Assembly (NCBI GenBank): GCA_009823395.1
Contig: CM020514.1
Location: forward strand, 9,858,966 to 9,922,965
Length of the DNA: 64,000 nt
From: Thamnaconus septentrionalis
Lineage: Eukaryota; Chordata; Actinopteri; Tetraodontiformes; Monacanthidae
Direction: 5' to 3'
Shown: piece by piece, positions 21,541 to 37,460 of the stretch
Numbering within the stretch: position 1 is the first letter of the stretch
Layout of the letters: every line of letters starts with the position of its first letter
The notes under the pieces: model-generated
The model's database searches: none
What the model saw: only the letters and a program-made list of their open reading frames with translations
Told to the model about the DNA's origin: nothing
Program-made: the position numbers and the translations under genes

Positions 21541-23680
21541 TGCCTTTTGTTTTTTCATTTCAATCAAAAGTGGGTTTGGTTCAACACAATGCGACTCTTT
21601 CAGTGACTGGAGGGTTTGATATGGGAGCAGTGGTCTCCCACCGCTTGTCTGCCACTGGTTCTGCTCAGTGCTGCTTGCCAGGACTCTGAGGGAGTCCCGA
21701 AGCAAAAAAAAAAGATAAAAAATGAGGTGCTCATGTGCAAAATAACATGCTGAACAAGGCTGACAGGGCAAACTACATGAGAAATTTTTAAAAATCTGCA
21801 CTCTGGGGTGGACAGCTGGCTATGGCACTATTGTTGTGAGAAACTCTTAACGCTGCATCCGCTATTGCTCCACTTCTTTAAGGGACAAGTTGCACGTGAT
21901 TGGACGCAATTTTTATTTATTGGTGAACCACCTGTTTTTGCATCCTTATTTATCATCATCGGCTTAAACGGAATCTTTCATTTTTATTTACTGTTTAGCC
22001 CTGTTGCAGCCTCTCCTTTCATGTGTTTGGATATATATGATATCGAGATGTTCTTTGTGATGTCACAAAGGGCGGATTTTCTGAACCAAGTATTTGATGA
22101 ACTTTTCTCCATTCTGACAGGCTAAAGACAAACACTGTTTGAACTCTTTTTTTGAAGTTAATTTTGCCAACTATGCCAACCGTTTTAACACTATTCTGTG
22201 GTGGTAAACTGATTCTCCAATTTCTGACATTGGAGCATCAGGAGTTCCTAGTGTGAATTAAGTTCAGGGAACGAACTGGGGGTTCCGTCGGCTGTGCAGG
22301 TACATGCAGGTGAGCCATCACATACATTACAGAATGCACAGAGTATACAAAAGAGCACATTGCACGTGAACAGGCCTAATAAAACACAGTGATAGGCGAA
22401 AATTCAGTCAAAATCCTGCTGACGTGGCTTGTCTTAGTGGTGGTGTAGCCAGCTGGCTGTCCGAGATGGCAGATTTTTTTATTTGTGTGTATACACACCT
22501 CATATCAAGCAGAGACTCACACAGTGTCTTGGCATTTTGGTGGCTTCTGGTCTCATTCACCAAGCATTGTAACGCACCATGACTCCCGCTCATTGCCCTC
22601 CTCCTCCTCTTCAAAATCACAGCATACCATGATTGCCATACTTTCAGCCAGGGGACTTTGATCTCATCTCACCCTCAGGACATGATCTGTGTTTCTGATC
22701 CTAACCAAAATAAACTTGCTGTTAAGCCGTTGGATTCTCTGTGCTTGCAATTGTTTTGATTCACACATACAATAGGACTCCGGTAAAAGAGGCTTTAAAA
22801 AGGGAAGTGCTCTGGTGTTCTGAAGGACCAGTGTTAGTGGGTCCTCTGATGTATATGTTTTTTAAATAAGGTAATGTAAACAGGAATGACTCTTCTACAA
22901 TAGCCAATTATAGAAGAAGGTGAAATAGAGTGAAGTCAAAGGATGTCCAAAATTTGACCCCAAAAAGTCATACTAGACACTTGGGTTTTGTTTTTGTTTT
23001 GTTTTTTTAAATAGGGGTGATGATGATCTGGCTGAACCTCACAGGGATGACTGTTCTATGCCAGCCTATAATGGAGAAAGATGAAAAGAGTTTGAAATTA
23101 AAGAGTCTAAATTTTGATGAAAAAAAGGAATATTGTACAATTTGGTGTTTTTTTCTGTTTGAAAGCAGTGGTAACAACTCTGAAATAGAACAGAAATGAC
23201 TTCTAAAAGAAAATCTAGGACTCGGATATTAGATATTTTTCAATTTTACTTTTTCGCTTTAACCTTTTTTCTTGGCTCTTAAAGCAAACGTTGTCAAAGA
23301 GGGTCTGAATCATCAATCTGATTATATTGTCAGATTGTGGTAGTTCAGTTCGTCTTTTAAGGTTTGCCTCAAAATAGTTTTCTGTAGTTACAAACTGCTT
23401 AAACCGTGCAGTCATGTCACTGTTGTCGTTTTTCCTATGAAAGAAAAGAAACAAAAAAATAAGCGATTACATATTGGATATTTTAATAGATGGCGCAACT
23501 CTTCTGTAGGTGAGTTTGGAGCTGTTTCCTATCATTTTCTTCGCCCTTATCGCTGCACCAACACAGAAAACAAAACCTAAACACTTGTGCCTCTATACAC
23601 GCCGTTGAAATCATCACAGCAGTCGCCGTCACTGCATGGATCGCTTGTTGTGTACACGGCGACGTCACTAGGCGAGTGTG
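21541..23680. other. Intergenic spacer between KPNA3 and RCBTB1
   Basis: No gene is seen. The stretch contains one member of the dispersed palindromic repeat centred on 22053-22072 and another AATAAA near 22710 that could serve a longer KPNA3 transcript. ARL11 and EBPL lie between these genes in mammals and were looked for by their GTPase and EBP-like motifs; they were not found. Confidence 0.5.
22000..22140. repeat. Dispersed repeat with palindromic TGATGTCA core
   Basis: The palindrome ctttgtgatgtcacaaaggg lies at 22053-22072. The same core followed by similar flanks recurs near 49530, 57022 and 57958, and in degenerate form near 41398 and 44508. Outer limits are approximate. Confidence 0.5.
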
Positions 23681-23806
23681 TGTGCGTACACTGTGCACAG
23701 CAGCTGCACAAGAAAGCGAAGGAGAGCCGCCACATACAGAGCTGCCCGGCCGCCAAAACGTCGGACGGAACCGCGGGACGACACCGGAAACGGGTCCGTT
23801 CGGCAG
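23600..23806 (+). promoter_or_regulatory. rcbtb1: Likely RCBTB1 promoter and non-coding first exon
   Basis: A CpG-rich patch ends in a good donor (cggcag|gtgggt at 23806/23807). The next coding exon carries the RCBTB1 start at 24760, with a plausible acceptor (ctccatcag) near 24660. The transcription start is not determined. Confidence 0.45.
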
Positions 23807-24696
23807 GTGGGTCTCAATTTTCTCCCTAATTTTCTCCCGGCCTTGTTTGTCAAAAAGCAGCCACAACGAGTTGCCAAAGTTAGCATGCTAGCGGAAGTGA
23901 GCGGATCAGTCTAGCACACACTCCGTTGACTTCACCGTGTTGTGTTCACTTTGCTGAATAATGCGTTTGGAGCGACAATAGGCGCCGCTTAGCAGCGGGC
24001 TCGGCGGCTCACACGGTTTCTGTGTTTTTGTGTTTCCACCGACTGTCGCAGTTGTCACACCAAAGTGCTTGTATGTTCTTGTTAAGTTGCATGTTTAATG
24101 TCGCACGTCGAGGCTGGCTGACGTTTAGCAACACTCGAAAACCTTATTACTGAGCTGGACCTGTTAGCGCACCATATCCTAGGAATTCTTAAGCTGCTAA
24201 GCTGATTTTCCACCAAAAATGTCCCCGTGTGACACAAACAATCTTGGGGTAATCACTGCTGTTAAAGTTCCAGCTATTATGTGTTATGTCTGTAAAACTA
24301 ATTTTGTCAAATAGATCCATAAGCTGCCTGTTTAAGATGATTTTTTAAAATTGTTATTATGAAAAATCATATGTGTGTGTATGTGTATATGCATATATAC
24401 ATACATAATTTTTGTATATATTTTTCAGTTCTTAGTATGCAAATAGATTTTTACAGTTTTGGAGGGCCAGTTTTTGGATCTCTTGAGGGATGAAATGCAA
24501 CAGAGGTGAAGGTCACCAGTATTTGTACACAGCTGTCCTTTAAACCATTACTATGTTTGACTTTCCTGTATGATGCGTTTTTGTGTCAACTTCTAGCGCT
24601 AAGTCAAGAAATATATCAGCCAGGTTGAACGATATCTTTGACCCTTTTCCCGCCTCCATCAGCACGCCGTCATCAGCCACGATGCCTTCGCACTGA

Positions 24697-29052
<4,356 letters not shown>

Positions 29053-29900
29053 CCAGGACCCAGACGCAGAAGCTGACGCAACTTCCTAAAAGGGCTCGAC
29101 TGCTCCCAGCCAGTGGGGTTTCCCTATAGCCGGGAGCTCAGACAACTTCTGTCCAATCAGATTGTCTTGTTTCGAACCAGTGTCCGTAGTATGACAGGAA
29201 GCACGGTCCTAACATGGCCAGGACAACTGCATCTTAATGAGGCTGCTTGTTTCCATGTGTATCTGGTTACCATATATTGCTTTATTTTTCTATTGACCAA
29301 GTTACTTCTTAAATATTTGCACTCATGAAACATTTTTTAAACGCGTCCATTCCCTTTTTAGTACACTGCATTCTAGTTTGGCTATATTATTTAGAGTTTA
29401 GATTTTTTTTGTTGTTGATATGTTTGAGATTTTTGCACAATGAAAAAATCCTGGAAGATATTGAACAAAATCGACAAAGAGGAGCTTCCTGTCATCAGTT
29501 TGACTTGCACTGCTTAAAATGCTAACAGAGGAACTCAGGTTACAGACGATCTTCACAGGATGTGAAAACAAAAATGATCATCTGCAAGTTGTTGATTCTG
29601 CTGGTCCCAAGTATGACCAACAGCATCTGTGGCTGCGCGGATGATTAAAGGCTTCTTGAGTCTCTTCTAAGTGCACTAAGCATTGCTGAAGAGCCAGAGC
29701 CAATGGAAAAGTTTACAATGACAACTCGAGTCTTGCTGCACCTCCAGTATGGATTTAGATGTACATCCACACAACCACTACATGTTAATGACAGATGATG
29801 AAGTTGCTGAAGATCAAGGGAGTTGTGAGAAAAAATCTGAAAAACTGCTGTGGGCATTTACATAACATGACATTTGTTTTGCCAATTTCAATACCAAATT

Positions 29901-29906
29901 AATAAA
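29901..29906 (+). terminator. rcbtb1: RCBTB1 polyadenylation signal (AATAAA)
   Basis: A canonical aataaa on the sense strand about 850 bp beyond the RCBTB1 stop is the most plausible signal before the converging PHF11 signal. A second overlapping AT-rich run follows. Confidence 0.55.
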
Positions 29907-29960
29907 ATAATACATATGAATGAGGGGGGAAGAAAGTCTTCCAATTCAGCTCTTTTTCAG

Positions 29961-29966
29961 TTTATT
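29961..29966 (-). terminator. phf11: PHF11 polyadenylation signal (AATAAA on minus strand)
   Basis: The plus strand reads tttatt, i.e. AATAAA on the minus strand, 279 bp beyond the PHF11 stop. It is the first canonical hexamer met when scanning from that stop. Confidence 0.55.
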
Positions 29967-30244
29967 TTGATGTCAATTCATTCATAAGTATAAAAAAATA
30001 GGTAGATATGTGTTTTTAAGGTAATTGTACACATTCAGTCCCATAGCTCCCACATATTTTTAAAGTGACAAACTTTAAGAATAAAAATGTAAAAAAGATC
30101 CATTCAAATTGTGTGCTACAATCAATAAAAGTAAAGTTTGTATGAAATCTTATGAAAGACAACATTAAAAAGGCATTACAACCCATCATACAACATAAAA
30201 CGAAATGCAATCTAGTTTTCACATACAGTTACTTCTGACTTGTA

Positions 30245-33200
30245 TCATCTCCTCAGTGGTGAGAAAGCCTTCAGCATCGATGCTGCAGCCTTCTGCAGCT
30301 GCATTTGTTTCCTTTCCAACTCTGCAAAAACATAAACAATTAAAACTAAAAATCAAAACTATTAAACTATCATCTTAAAAACAAGGTCTTGATTTGAAAA
30401 AGCCAATAGGAAGCCTTGATTTGATAGAGCCAATAAAAAAAGCCTCAAAAAGCCTTTATACACGCCAATAGGAAGCCTTGTTTTATCGGGGCCAACAGGA
30501 AGCCTCGATTTGAAAGAGCCAATAGGAGGCTTTGATTTATACAAGCGAATTAGAAACCTTGATTTATACAAGCCAATAGGAAGTCTTGATTTGAAAGACC
30601 CAATAGGTAGCCTTGATTTGAAAGAGCCAATAGGAAGCCTTGTTTTATCCGGGCCATTAAGGAGCCTCAATTTAAAAGAGCAAATAGGAAGCCTCAATTT
30701 ATACAAGCAAATGTGATACCTCAATTTATATGAGCCAATAAGAAGCCTTGATTTATACAAGCCAATAGGATGCCTCCTGGGATTCCCGAAAAAATGCTCT
30801 ACTCAGCCTCTACTGTAGTGGATTATTAAATCATAGACTCACCTTTCTTCTGCTGCATCATAAACCCTTCCAGTTTCCCCGAAGCCTTCATGACTGCGAG
30901 TGCCAGATTATAATCTGTTGGGACAAGAGAGGCTCCTTCAATTTTCCCAGTTTTAAAAAAAGTTGTGAGATACGGTGGAATGTAGGCCCCGTGGTGCAAA
31001 AAACACATCCTGCACCCACCCTCCTGACTGGCCTCCTCCGATATGATTCTGCTGGAGACGCTGCTCATCTCCCTGATGAAGTCCCTGAAGATGGCCTGCG
31101 TGCATCCCGCAGCGTTGCAGTTCTGCCAGAACTCGGCCGCGTCCATGCTGGGCTCCGGTTCTGACGGCAGAGTGGCAGGGCCAGGGGTGGCAGAGGGAGG
31201 AGCAGAAGGAGCAGGAGGAGGAGTAACAGCAGGGGGAGGAGAAGGAAAAAGAGAAGAAGGAGTGGGAGAAACAGCAGGAGAAATAGTTGGATGAACAGCG
31301 TGAGGAGGATCAGGAGGAATAGTGGAAGGAACAGGAGAAGGAGCAAGAGAAGTAGTGGAAGGAACAGAAGGAGAAATAGGATAATTAGGAGGAGGAGAAC
31401 GAGAACGAGCAGGAGAAACTGCAGGAGGAGCATTGGCAGACAGCGAGCTGGCGTCACTGCTGGGCAGGTCTGAGGAACGAGGAGGGTTCTGGCTTGGGAC
31501 GGGGAGCTCAGCGGGAGGTGGACCCAGACTCAGCTCACTGGAGTCTGAGGGAGGAGATGAGTCAGAGTGTCAGTGCCAGGCACGTTCAAGTGAGGTTGCA
31601 CTTGAACGTGACGAGAGGGAGGAGCCAAAGCTCAGTGTTCCAACTGGGCATCAGACAGCAAACACCTCACCCAAATGAGACCACACCTGGAAGGTGGATG
31701 ATGGTGGTGTAAGAAAAAAACATTACCGGAGTAGTCGATCAAGACCAGCTCCGCCTCCTTCTTCAGTTCCAGTATGAGACCTGGCAATTCTGTCTGAACG
31801 GACGCTTGATTCGTGCTCACGGGAGACTCGGATGTGGCAGCTGTCTGCAGCAGGCTCGGCGACTCAGCATCCTGGCAGCAACACACAGGGCGTGTCAGAG
31901 CACGGAGCATCGAGAGAGCAAGCAAACGATACATACGGTGCAGCCTTTTACATTGGAGACCATTTGAAAAAAGAAAATGATGTCGTAAAATGTTGTTTCA
32001 AGTGTTAAAATGTTAACATAAGGTTGCCTGATGTAAAAGAAAACCCAACCGTTTCATCGCCGCTGTCATCGTCATGTCGCGCAGTCTGGGGCTGATTTTC
32101 TACAGGAGACAATTTTGAACATCAGCATCTCTCCATAAACACGCACGCACGTACACACACACTGCCCAATCACAGCCTACTTTTGGGTGCCACTGCTGGG
32201 CTCTCGGGGGTTTTTCTGCAACAAAAAACAAAAGACATTAAATTATCACAATGCCATAAAAAATGCTTGATTGACTGACTAGACAGATTATACATGATGT
32301 TTTAACCTGTCTGAGCGTTTTACGGCGTGTATTCAAGGATTTTATTGACATTTCTTTGCGATGTTCATCAATGTTCTCACAGTGGTCACTGTCTTTCATT
32401 ATCATCATTTTCTCTCTCTCTTAACTCACATCTTTTCCACTATAAAATCCTTCAGTTTATAAATCACAGAGCACTGATCGTACCCGTCATCCCCGTCTTC
32501 CTGATGTAAAGTGGAGGCAATTTGGAACAAAACAAGACACAAACAAGAAAGAAAGAAAAAAAGAAAATAAAATAAAGGTTATGTGAATTTCCAGCCTCTG
32601 CTAATATCAGTGAGGGGTCATTTAAACATCGGACTCACTTGAAGCTCCCCCTCTGATTCTATGGGGGGAATGCCTTCTATGTCTGTAACGGGCTCATCTG
32701 TTGAAGGAGAGAAATCAATCAAGTCATGCGCGAGCGCGAAAGACGACATCATCACCTTCAGGTCGGCTCACCTGAATCTGAGGAATCAGACACTATTCTG
32801 TTCCTACTTGTAGGCGTGCGCTTAGCGGGCGGCCCACCTGACCTGTGTGTTAGGGTTAGACAATAAGAGGAGAGGATCCATGAACGAGTGACAGGAAGTG
32901 CCCGACATACGGAAACTCAAGATGAAGATTGGCACTCACTCGTCGTAGGAAAGGAGTTTCTGTGTTTGAGAAAAGAACCAAAACGCAAAATTGCAGAGTA
33001 GTTTGAGCAAATATAATTACAGATTAATATTAAGCGTCAAGGAATGGTCAGCCTACCTTGGCAGACTTTCTGCTCGGGGGTGAGCTTGAGCCACTGGCTG
33101 AGGCCAAGTTACCTGTCGGGACAAATATGGTTGTGAGTGGGTGAGACAAAGAGACACAGTGAGACGCAGTGTTTCCTGAGCAGCGCTCACAACTGCCGTT

Positions 33201-36200
33201 CCTCTTGCGTGACAGCGGGGTGTGTCTGTTGCAAAACGGCCTGTGGGGGAAAAAAATAAACAAAACAGAGCAGAGCAGCTTGTTACGACACGATCATCTC
33301 AAAGTCGTTTTGGAGCGAGTGACTTTCCTACTTACAGTGAAACGTCAGAAATGCTGTCCAGGTTAATATTCCCTTCGGTGAGGCAGGACTGCTGATGTGA
33401 TAAAAGAATGCTGTCATTTCCCAAACCAGTTTAAAATGTTGTCCTGTCTTTATACATGCCCAAATAAGTACAAAGTTATGAAAAGCATTTTTTTAATTGT
33501 ATCTTTATTTGGAACGGACAGGCAAATTGCACCATGCAGCAGAATTAAAGGTAATACTGATAAAAGTCCTTCCATTTTTTGTTTGCGTTCTGGTATCCTG
33601 CACTCCTAGGAAGGCAACTAACTTAAGCATGTACCAGTTGGATATATTAGATACTCATTTGTAGAGAACTGTAGAATACAATTTAAATGATGAGTGAGTC
33701 AAACAGTTCACAAGAAAACAGTGAACAAACAAGAACCTGGGGGTCATCAGCTGTCGCTACTGCAAAAAACATACAGAAAATGAACATACAGAAATTCTCC
33801 CCTTTCTATTGTAGCATATCACAGTTCCATTAGCCAAACCTTAAATGGTGCATGTTCCCTGGGATTTTTGGAAGAGTGGGCTTGAGTGGTGGAAGGAAAT
33901 TGATCTGGAGGGAAGCCGTTCTCTGGAAATAAACAAAAAAAAAAATATCAGAACAATACATTAACAACCTAGTCAGGAGGCGTTCTGAGATCTCCACTTA
34001 CCTGGGGTTCGTGCTTGCCAGTGTTGTAAACAGTACAGGCTGCATGAAGAATGTGACAAATTTGAATCGAAACAGGTTCAGTGACAGCGTGGGCGAACAG
34101 TTCTTCGACAAATAAATAAGCATTACACTGCATTCACCTGTATGTCCCTTTGGCTTTATTCTCAACAGAATGCGCCCCGCCCCTGATGGCACACGGGTAG
34201 TGGAAGGACTTCTTGCAGCGTTTGTTCTCACAGCCGGCGGTGGCACCTTTTCCCTTACATTCGCTGCATTTCTAGTGTAGAATGTGGCAAAAGTGCAAGT
34301 TTTTTATTCTGTGTGTCATTTTGTGTGTCATTTGGTCTGTGTGGAAGTGTCGCTCTGGTTTACCAGTTTGCTTCCTCGCTTGACCTCGTCTGACACATGC
34401 GTCACGGAGAAACCAAACAGGTCGTCAAACTTCGGAGAATTTTCGCAAAAAATGCCTGAAGCATATAACTGAGAAACAGAGAGATGAGAAAAAAAAAACC
34501 TTATTAAAAGTAGGGGTGTAAGAAAATATCGATACAGTTAAATATCGCAATATTTTTTCCCACGATACTGTATGGATATGCAAAAGCGCTGTATCGATTT
34601 TTTAATTAACAAACAACATGAAAAATACGCTCAGCTTGGTTCATTTTTGTGTTGCAGTTATACCTCCGACCACTAGCTGGCAGTAGTCAGCAGCAGTTGG
34701 CTCTGTCAGTCCACCGTGCCAAAGACGCAACAATATATCTCGCGAGATGTTATGCTCAGCAGTGTCAAAAACTCAACAATGACCGAGGATGACAGCAGCA
34801 TCCGGCCGGCTCCAGCAGCTGTCAAAGCTGATGTGTGGCAATATTTTGGGTTTCGGAAGACGGAGGGAATGAAGGACTTGGGTAAGAGCTATGCAGTTTG
34901 CAAAATCTGCTTGGCTACAGTTAAGTACTCGGGGAACACGACAAATTTAAGAGCGCATGTAACAAGAAATCATGAGGGAGCAACGGTACAACATTGCACA
35001 GTGATAATGAATGTTGCAGGGCTTTGTACTTTATCTTGTTGTTTAGATTGACTGTTGATATTGATATTACTGAACAAGTAGTGTTACGTTTGATTGTGCA
35101 GGGACTGTGCGTATATTTACATAAGCGTTAAAAGTGTTTCACACTTCCTCAGAAATTTTAACCTGCATACAGTTGTTATTAGTCTGACAAATAAATTCTT
35201 TAAAAAAAAAAAAAATCTATATATCGTTATGCTCTCAGTATCGCAATATATCGTATTGCTGGCCCTGTATCATGATGTGTATCGTATCGCCAGATTCTTG
35301 CCAATACACACACCTAATTAACAGTGCGTAATATTTGGAGATTTTTAAGAAGAAACAGCAAAATTAAGTGGTTACATTTTAGATTGATGCACCCATTCAC
35401 TCAAGTCCCCAAAGGGACTCTGTAACCTTCCTCTCCCAAACTTGCCAGTGAACTACGGTGGCCTGGAAACACACACCTGGATACCTCGTCCAACTTCTTC
35501 TTTGTTGGTTTATTTGAGGATGCAAGCGTTCACCCTAAATACGAAACGCACTGTCAGGCAACTGGATTGTCCACACTGGCCACCTTACAAATACGGTGGT
35601 GCAAGATGGCAGCTGACTGGGAGCAAGGGTAGGAAAACCAAATTACTTTTATTGTACTGTTAGTATACACTTTTATTTACGTATTTATGGGCTGTACGTT
35701 TCAATTTTACCAATATAAAAATCATGAATTAAGCCAAATTTTACACGCTGGACGTTTAAGTAACTCAATTTTTGCATTTTCTTCAACGATTGTCACATAT
35801 TATTAATCCTCTAAAAGAGCTACACATCCCCACATTTTCCACTGAAATGTTTGACAGGCCACTGACGGACCTTCATCCCTGTCCTGAAGCACTCTGCAGT
35901 CACCTGCGTCAATGATTATAGAACCATATCACAGATCCAGCCCTGCTGACCTGGACCTATACCAGCATGCCTATTAAACCAACAGAAACCTAATAAATAA
36001 ACAAACAAACCAGTTTTCCAGCTGTACATCTGAGGAGGGACAGGGCCTTCACGGGATGACCGTGCAATAGTTATCATTTTAAATCAGGTGCCAAAAGCAA
36101 ACGTTACGTTGACATGTTAGAGGCAGGCATTGACAGTCATGATTGAATAAAATTACTACACTCCGACCCATGATTGAAGAGACCGGAACGAACATTTAAA

Positions 36201-36899
36201 AATGCTCATGATTAGCTTAATTTCACTTGCACTTTAAACAAAAAATGTAAATTGTGTTTGCGTCTTTGGAGTATTCAATATTGCAAGTCAATTATGTATT
36301 TATTTAAGAGATCCCTGCAAAACACAGTATTTCTCTACTGTCCCGGACCCTCAGCATAAACCACAAGAAAAACAGCTTGAGCTCACATCGTCAACAAGCG
36401 CCGTGAGCAGCCCGTAAGAATCCACCTTACACGAGGCAAAGGGGGCAGTAGATGCGTTCAGACTGAACATAAAGAACTGAACATTTTCTTCCATCTCCAT
36501 CACACATCAGCGACAGTTCCGCACCACTTCACCGCCATCGTCTTCCGCGCGATCTTCACGCTCTGCTTCCCTCGCACCGCAGGAAGAAGTTCCACTAAGC
36601 ACTCGAGAGGAAACCGCATTGATATTTCCGTATCACCACCAAACCTATACGAAACCTATACGAAACCTATACGAAACGGTCGATAAAGAGGTTCCACTAA
36701 CGCCCCTCGGCCAGGGCACGCTCAGGGAAGACTTCACCCCACCCAGGCGACGGAGACACTTGAATGAAAAAGTGTTGCTAGCAGTTACCAGACAGTTCTG
36801 GTGGGCCGTCACGCCCCCCTTCGTCGACAGCGCGCCGGTGACTTTGGTCTCGTCCCGAATGTTGCAAAGAACACAGGACCCGCGGGTGTCGTGATTCAT
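30245..36899 (-). CDS. phf11: PHF11-like extended PHD-finger protein, 18 coding exons
   Basis: Exons in transcript order: 36789-36899, 34364-34468, 34138-34271, 34002-34039, 33840-33922, 33336-33388, 33191-33240, 33057-33112, 32940-32959, 32772-32842, 32639-32697, 32484-32500, 32181-32215, 32050-32099, 31727-31871, 31020-31544, 30843-30914, 30245-30321. They total 1701 nt, 566 residues plus TGA, phases all consistent. The extended PHD module spans residues 9-129 (CVLC, AHQNCLLYASG, KCSECKGKGATAGC, FHYPCA, then LYCLQHW). A basic/acidic linker follows, then a Pro/Ser/Thr-rich stretch at about 377-470. The C-terminal helical region (EFWQNCNAAGCTQAIFRDF onward) aligns with the C-terminus of mammalian PHF11. 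The mammalian protein is about 330 residues, so the extra length is mostly linker. The family is nuclear and linked to transcription and DNA-end resection. Exon 6 has a CAGCAG acceptor, and the donor after 32050 (gttggg) is weak. Confidence 0.88.
30383..30768. repeat. 27-bp minisatellite, about 14 imperfect copies
   Basis: The unit is approximately gaagccttgatttgaaagag followed by ccaatag, with variants such as ttgttttatccgggcc and ttgatttatacaagcc. The period is 27 bp, divisible by three, so open frames persist on both strands. It occupies most of the last PHF11 intron (30322-30842). Confidence 0.92.
34511..35316. mobile_element. 806-bp hAT-like non-autonomous transposon
   Basis: The left end is taggggtgtaagaaaatatc; the right end on the other strand reads TAGGTGTGTGTATTGGC. 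Flanking direct repeats are attaaaag (34503-34510) and attaacag (35317-35324), matching at 7 of 8 positions and consistent with an 8-bp hAT duplication. Both ends carry repeated atcgata/atatcg motifs. The interior holds a BED-finger fragment. It lies in PHF11 intron 1. Confidence 0.75.
34716..35051 (+). pseudogene. BED zinc-finger remnant of a hAT transposase
   Basis: The open frame lacks an ATG at its start but contains ADVWQYFGFRKTEG, then AVCKIC and TTNLRAHVTRNH, the C-x2-C ... H-x4-H pattern of BED fingers in hAT transposases and ZBED proteins. It runs into a stop soon after, and no DDE catalytic domain follows before the right terminus, so it cannot encode a full transposase. Confidence 0.7.
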
Positions 36900-37460
36900 T
36901 GCACTACCGACGGACCGTCCACCCTAGCAAACTGAGTTTGAAGCGCCCAGTGAAACCCTTCTTCGTGAGCGGTTGCCAGGTTCTGTCCAACCCCCCTGCC
37001 CACCCTGCCACCCGTCGATCGTCCTCACGTTCGAATGCGAAGGAATCGCTCGCTGCCGTGACTTTGCGTCTTGCAATCTGAATAGAAATGTTGCTTGCGA
37101 TGTTGTAGTAAGAAGTCAGAGTTGCTGCGCTCCACTTTAGTAAAACAGCGTAGTGGCAAAGAGCAGCAAAGCTCATCCTTTTCAAACAGCCTCCGCAACT
37201 TGAACCATTACAACTCCACCTACTGGTAGGACACGGCACTGCGTTGTTCATGTCTCTTATGGGGGCAGTTTTGATCTGTTGTAGGCAGCCATGAACATTG
37301 AAACTTAATCTTTTTTGCTGTGAGCAGTGACTGTGACAGTGTAAACTACTGCAGTGCGACGCCTTTCTATTTTCCAACCAAATCTTTGCAGCTTTTCTAC
37401 AGACTTCAGATAATTATGTTTGGATTTTCTTTTCTTTTTTTTTCTTCTTTTTTTTAAATA
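36900..37460 (-). promoter_or_regulatory. PHF11 upstream/promoter region
   Basis: This is the sequence immediately upstream of the PHF11 ATG, with modest CpG content up to about 37060 and no recognisable core motif. No gene is seen. Downstream, in PHF11 intron 1 at about 36649-36684, there are three tandem copies of a 12-bp unit (cctatacgaaac). Confidence 0.35.

Larger units (their letters stand above)
29053..30244. other. Tail-to-tail spacer: 3' UTRs of RCBTB1 and PHF11
   Basis: The two genes converge here with 1192 bp between stop codons. The interval is AT-rich, holds no gene, and contains one polyadenylation hexamer on each strand about 55 bp apart. Confidence 0.6.

Noticed and set aside
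21541..23680. Search for ARL11 and EBPL, expected between KPNA3 and RCBTB1
   Set aside because: No GTPase P-loop or EBP-like membrane frame was seen on either strand; reported as absent from the window.
30362..30760. 132-codon frame with nine-residue repeats
   Set aside because: Produced by the 27-bp minisatellite inside a PHF11 intron; not a gene on present evidence.
31065..31457. Leu-rich minus-strand frame resembling a membrane protein
   Set aside because: It is an out-of-frame reading of the pyrimidine-rich PHF11 exon; the in-frame reading fits both splice sites and the conserved C-terminus.
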